7,090 nucleotides of DNA from positions 1-7,090 of the forward strand of contig JAKAYM010000098.1 of the NCBI GenBank assembly GCA_021826795.1, given 5' to 3'. Source of the stretch: Thermoplasmata archaeon. GTDB taxonomy: Archaea > Thermoplasmatota > Thermoplasmata > Thermoplasmatales > Thermoplasmataceae. The stretch's first letter is position 1. Each line of letters opens with the position of its first letter. The notes below the pieces were generated by a model, which saw nothing but the letters and a program-made list of their open reading frames with translations, did not search any database and was not told where the DNA came from. Below, one piece after another: positions 5,417 through 7,090 of the stretch. A program made the translations under genes and the position numbers.

Positions 5417-6910
5417 ATGAGCGGTTTTTTTTATGATATTAAAAGAACATTAAGTGGAAAATTTACAATTATAGTGGTTGTACTTCTGGTGCTTGTTACC
5501 ATGGCCACTGCATACGGAGCAGGAATTTCTTCTGATACCGCTGCACCGGCACATACTGATATTGTTTTGCCATACGTAAATGATACGGATGGGATCATAC
5601 ATGTAAGCGATTATATTATAAACGGGTATGGGCAGCCTGTGAGTGATTTAAGCATTACATCATCGATCTTAAATCTTACAAGCATGGATGTGATTGCCAA
5701 TAGGACTGTGGCTTCTGAAAATGGTTATGCCAATTTCACATTTAATGATAAAAATGTCACTAATTTTATATATAAGTATCAACCATACTATAAAAACGGT
5801 GCTCCTGTTCAAGACACATCAAAAAGTTTAATATCTTATGAGCGTGGCACTATTATTCAATTTCAAACAACCTGTTTTGCAACAAGCCCAATCTATAATG
5901 TATGTTTCAATGATTCTAGTGTCCCCGTATATGAGGTATTATTAAAAGATAAATCAAACCCATCCCAGATAAATACAATGGTTTATGTTCCTTACATAAA
6001 TTCTTCAATAAATAATCAACCTTTGTATATCTCTGATAACATAACATCATCACCTGCATACGGGATAAACGTGCGTAACGTAATGCCGAATTATACAAAG
6101 GATGAGCCGAATTCAGGCGCGTTTATATACTCCACCCACTTAACTACAGAAGATCAGGATAAGTATGTAAACGTTTACATTACCAATAAAACTGGTGCAT
6201 TATTAATTCCAAATATGTCATATATGTACACGTATATTAAACCTGGAGTGGCATTACAGAATGGGCTAGCTTTATACTTCGGCATACTATTAATCCCTAT
6301 TCTAGGTATATTCTCATCTTACTTTTATTACAGTAAGGACAAAGCCTCCGGAGTGTTGGAATCAATAATAGCCAGACCTATTACAAAGGGAAAATTAATG
6401 ATTTCTAGATTTATTGGTAATTCGGTAAGTTTTCTCATAGGGCTTCTGATATCGTTTGGAGTGGCGGACATAATACTGGAACATTATACAGGCATATATA
6501 TTTCAGCTGGAACATTTACAGCAATGTTAGTGGGCTATCTGGTAGAAGCAATTGCTTTTGCAGGCATAATGTATTTAATAACACAATTTGAAAAAACTCA
6601 GGGGGAGATTCTAGGAACTGGGATTGCTTTATTCTTCATTCTTGGCTTTATGTGGACAATAGTATCTGGAGCAATATTATTTTTATTTCATATAACATCT
6701 GAGATGGCGTTATTGAAAGACCTCCTTATTATAGATTCTATTTCACCCTCTTATTTCCCGGACATCATTGCTGATTACCATCTGGGAGTATATAGTACAG
6801 TAAGTGCTTCAAGCGTTGGAATTAATATTTATTCTGTTGTTCTGATAGGGCTTGCATGGGTGTTAATTCCATCTCTTCTGGCTCTTTATTTTGCAAGGAA
6901 GCGTGATTAA
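5417..6910 (+). CDS. ABC-2 type transporter permease with large external domain
   Basis: This 497-residue membrane protein is the partner of the adjacent ATPase. By hydrophobicity it has a transmembrane helix at about 16-36, a long polar extracytoplasmic region at about 37-280, then five more helices near 282-304, 331-354, 365-388, 396-424 and 469-493. The positively charged start (KR at 9-10, K15) keeps the N-terminus inside. The segment KASGVLESIIARPITKGK at 309-326 after the second helix is the classic ABC-2 cytoplasmic coupling region. The external region holds eleven Asn-X-Ser/Thr sequons between residues 55 and 266 and none lie elsewhere. It also has two close cysteines (153 and 163). 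Residues of about 62-118, including GQPVSDLSI and ENGYANFTF, look like a carboxypeptidase-regulatory or Ig-like beta domain. Arginine CGT codons are a little more frequent here than in the neighbours, which is weak evidence of anything. The transported substrate cannot be inferred. Confidence 0.88.
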   Translation: MSGFFYDIKRTLSGKFTIIVVVLLVLVTMATAYGAGISSDTAAPAHTDIVLPYVNDTDGIIHVSDYIINGYGQPVSDLSITSSILNLTSMDVIANRTVASENGYANFTFNDKNVTNFIYKYQPYYKNGAPVQDTSKSLISYERGTIIQFQTTCFATSPIYNVCFNDSSVPVYEVLLKDKSNPSQINTMVYVPYINSSINNQPLYISDNITSSPAYGINVRNVMPNYTKDEPNSGAFIYSTHLTTEDQDKYVNVYITNKTGALLIPNMSYMYTYIKPGVALQNGLALYFGILLIPILGIFSSYFYYSKDKASGVLESIIARPITKGKLMISRFIGNSVSFLIGLLISFGVADIILEHYTGIYISAGTFTAMLVGYLVEAIAFAGIMYLITQFEKTQGEILGTGIALFFILGFMWTIVSGAILFLFHITSEMALLKDLLIIDSISPSYFPDIIADYHLGVYSTVSASSVGINIYSVVLIGLAWVLIPSLLALYFARKRD

Positions 6911-6951
6911 ATTTTCTAATTTTATCATTTCTGCAACAACAGCAACTTTTT
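6911..6951 (+). terminator. T-rich region after the permease gene
   Basis: Immediately after the stop codon the plus strand carries several T-runs (ATTTTCTAATTTTATCATTT and TTTTT at 6947-6951) without a GC-rich hairpin. Archaeal RNA polymerase commonly terminates at such oligo-T tracts. This is a plausible but unproven end for the ABC transcript. Confidence 0.35.
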
Positions 6952-6984
6952 ATAAATGTTTTAGCAATAAATAATTTTATATAA
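6947..6984 (+). promoter_or_regulatory. Two TATA-like boxes upstream of atpK
   Basis: TTTTTATAAA at 6947-6956 and TTTTATATAA at 6975-6984 both resemble the archaeal TATA box. The second would start transcription near 7006, giving a leader of about eight bases. The first would start near 6979, giving a leader of about 35 bases that includes AAGGA at 7004-7008, a possible ribosome-binding site five bases from the ATG. Which is used cannot be told from sequence. Confidence 0.45.
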
Positions 6985-7013
6985 GTTATTTCAATCAGGA
7001 AATAAGGATATTT

Positions 7014-7090
7014 ATGATAACTGACGCAGATGCTATTTTGGCTTTAGCCGCTTCTATTGCCATTGCCGGTGGATTGATAGGGACGGGTAT
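7014..7090 (+). CDS. atpK: A-type ATP synthase subunit K (membrane proteolipid c subunit), 5' end only
   Basis: Twenty-five codons plus two bases are present before the window ends. They encode a short polar start (MITDADA) followed by a small-residue, hydrophobic helix rich in Ala, Gly and Ile (LALAASIAIAGGLIGTG). This pattern fits the first helix of the rotor proteolipid of archaeal A-type ATP synthases, which carries ions across the membrane. The ion-binding carboxylate is in a later helix and lies beyond the window, so ion type and number of hairpins cannot be judged. The ATG is the first in this frame. Its own upstream boxes suggest that it begins a transcript and is not part of the ABC operon. 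The call rests on a short stretch of composition and motif, but no better family fits. Confidence 0.7.
   Translation, partial: MITDADAILALAASIAIAGGLIGTG

Noticed and set aside
5740..6250. Possible horizontally acquired segment inside the permease gene
   Set aside because: A few CGT arginine codons occur here, but the base composition is close to that of the neighbours and the frame is intact; rapid evolution of an external loop explains it.
6931..6946. Short repeat CAACAACAGCAAC as a regulatory or CRISPR-like repeat
   Set aside because: It is a single low-complexity stretch with no spacing pattern or second copy.
1..7090. Mobile element, defence system or new multi-gene system
   Set aside because: No transposase, terminal repeats, CRISPR spacing, toxin-antitoxin pair or unexplained gene cluster is visible; all complete genes fit known families.

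Overview
The window looks like chromosomal core sequence from an archaeon of the order Thermoplasmatales (Ferroplasma/Picrophilus/Acidiplasma/Thermoplasma type). The evidence is an AT-rich composition with ATA isoleucine and AGA/AGG arginine codons, archaeal TATA-like boxes about 25 bases before several start codons, GGTG-type Shine-Dalgarno motifs only at downstream operon genes, and the gene content. That content includes an isopentenyl phosphate kinase that matches, as I remember it, the Thermoplasma acidophilum enzyme around catalytic His50, a type 2 (FMN) IPP isomerase, an archaeal ZPR1 zinc-finger protein, an A-type ATP synthase proteolipid subunit, and a ThiI. Assignment to genus is not possible from sequence reading alone.

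Layout. Positions 1-30 may be the 3' end of a plus-strand gene whose last residues resemble the C-terminal lysine motif of AMP-forming acyl-CoA synthetases (tentative). It converges on thiI (1455 to 34, minus strand), a tRNA 4-thiouridine sulfurtransferase with a C-terminal rhodanese-like domain. thiI is divergent from a small NAD(P)H-dependent FMN reductase gene (1540-2103) across an 84-bp promoter region. After an intergenic hairpin (2105-2128) comes a compact operon of isopentenyl phosphate kinase (2189-2917), fni/idi2 (2918-3967) and a ZPR1 protein (3968-4468), with no bases between stop and next start. A second plus-strand unit with its own TATA box encodes an ABC-2 type exporter: ATPase (4519-5415) and permease (5417-6910). 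A 103-bp intergenic region then leads to the first 25 codons of the A-type ATP synthase K subunit (from 7014), cut by the window edge.

How it works together. The kinase and isomerase catalyse the last two steps that yield IPP and DMAPP for archaeal isoprenoid lipids. The isomerase needs reduced FMN, so the FMN reductase just upstream is a plausible but unproven partner. ZPR1 in the same operon is probably a housekeeping passenger; eukaryotic ZPR1 acts on elongation factor eEF1A. The ABC pair is a separate exporter whose permease has a large, sequon-rich external domain. No CRISPR array, insertion sequence, tRNA, rRNA or defence island was seen. I found no wholly new system; the better leads are the leaderless/GGTG split of initiation signals, the two-cysteine archaeal ThiI, the FMN reductase/IDI-2 neighbourhood and the glycoprotein-like permease loop. 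There is no gene-free stretch longer than about 105 bases.
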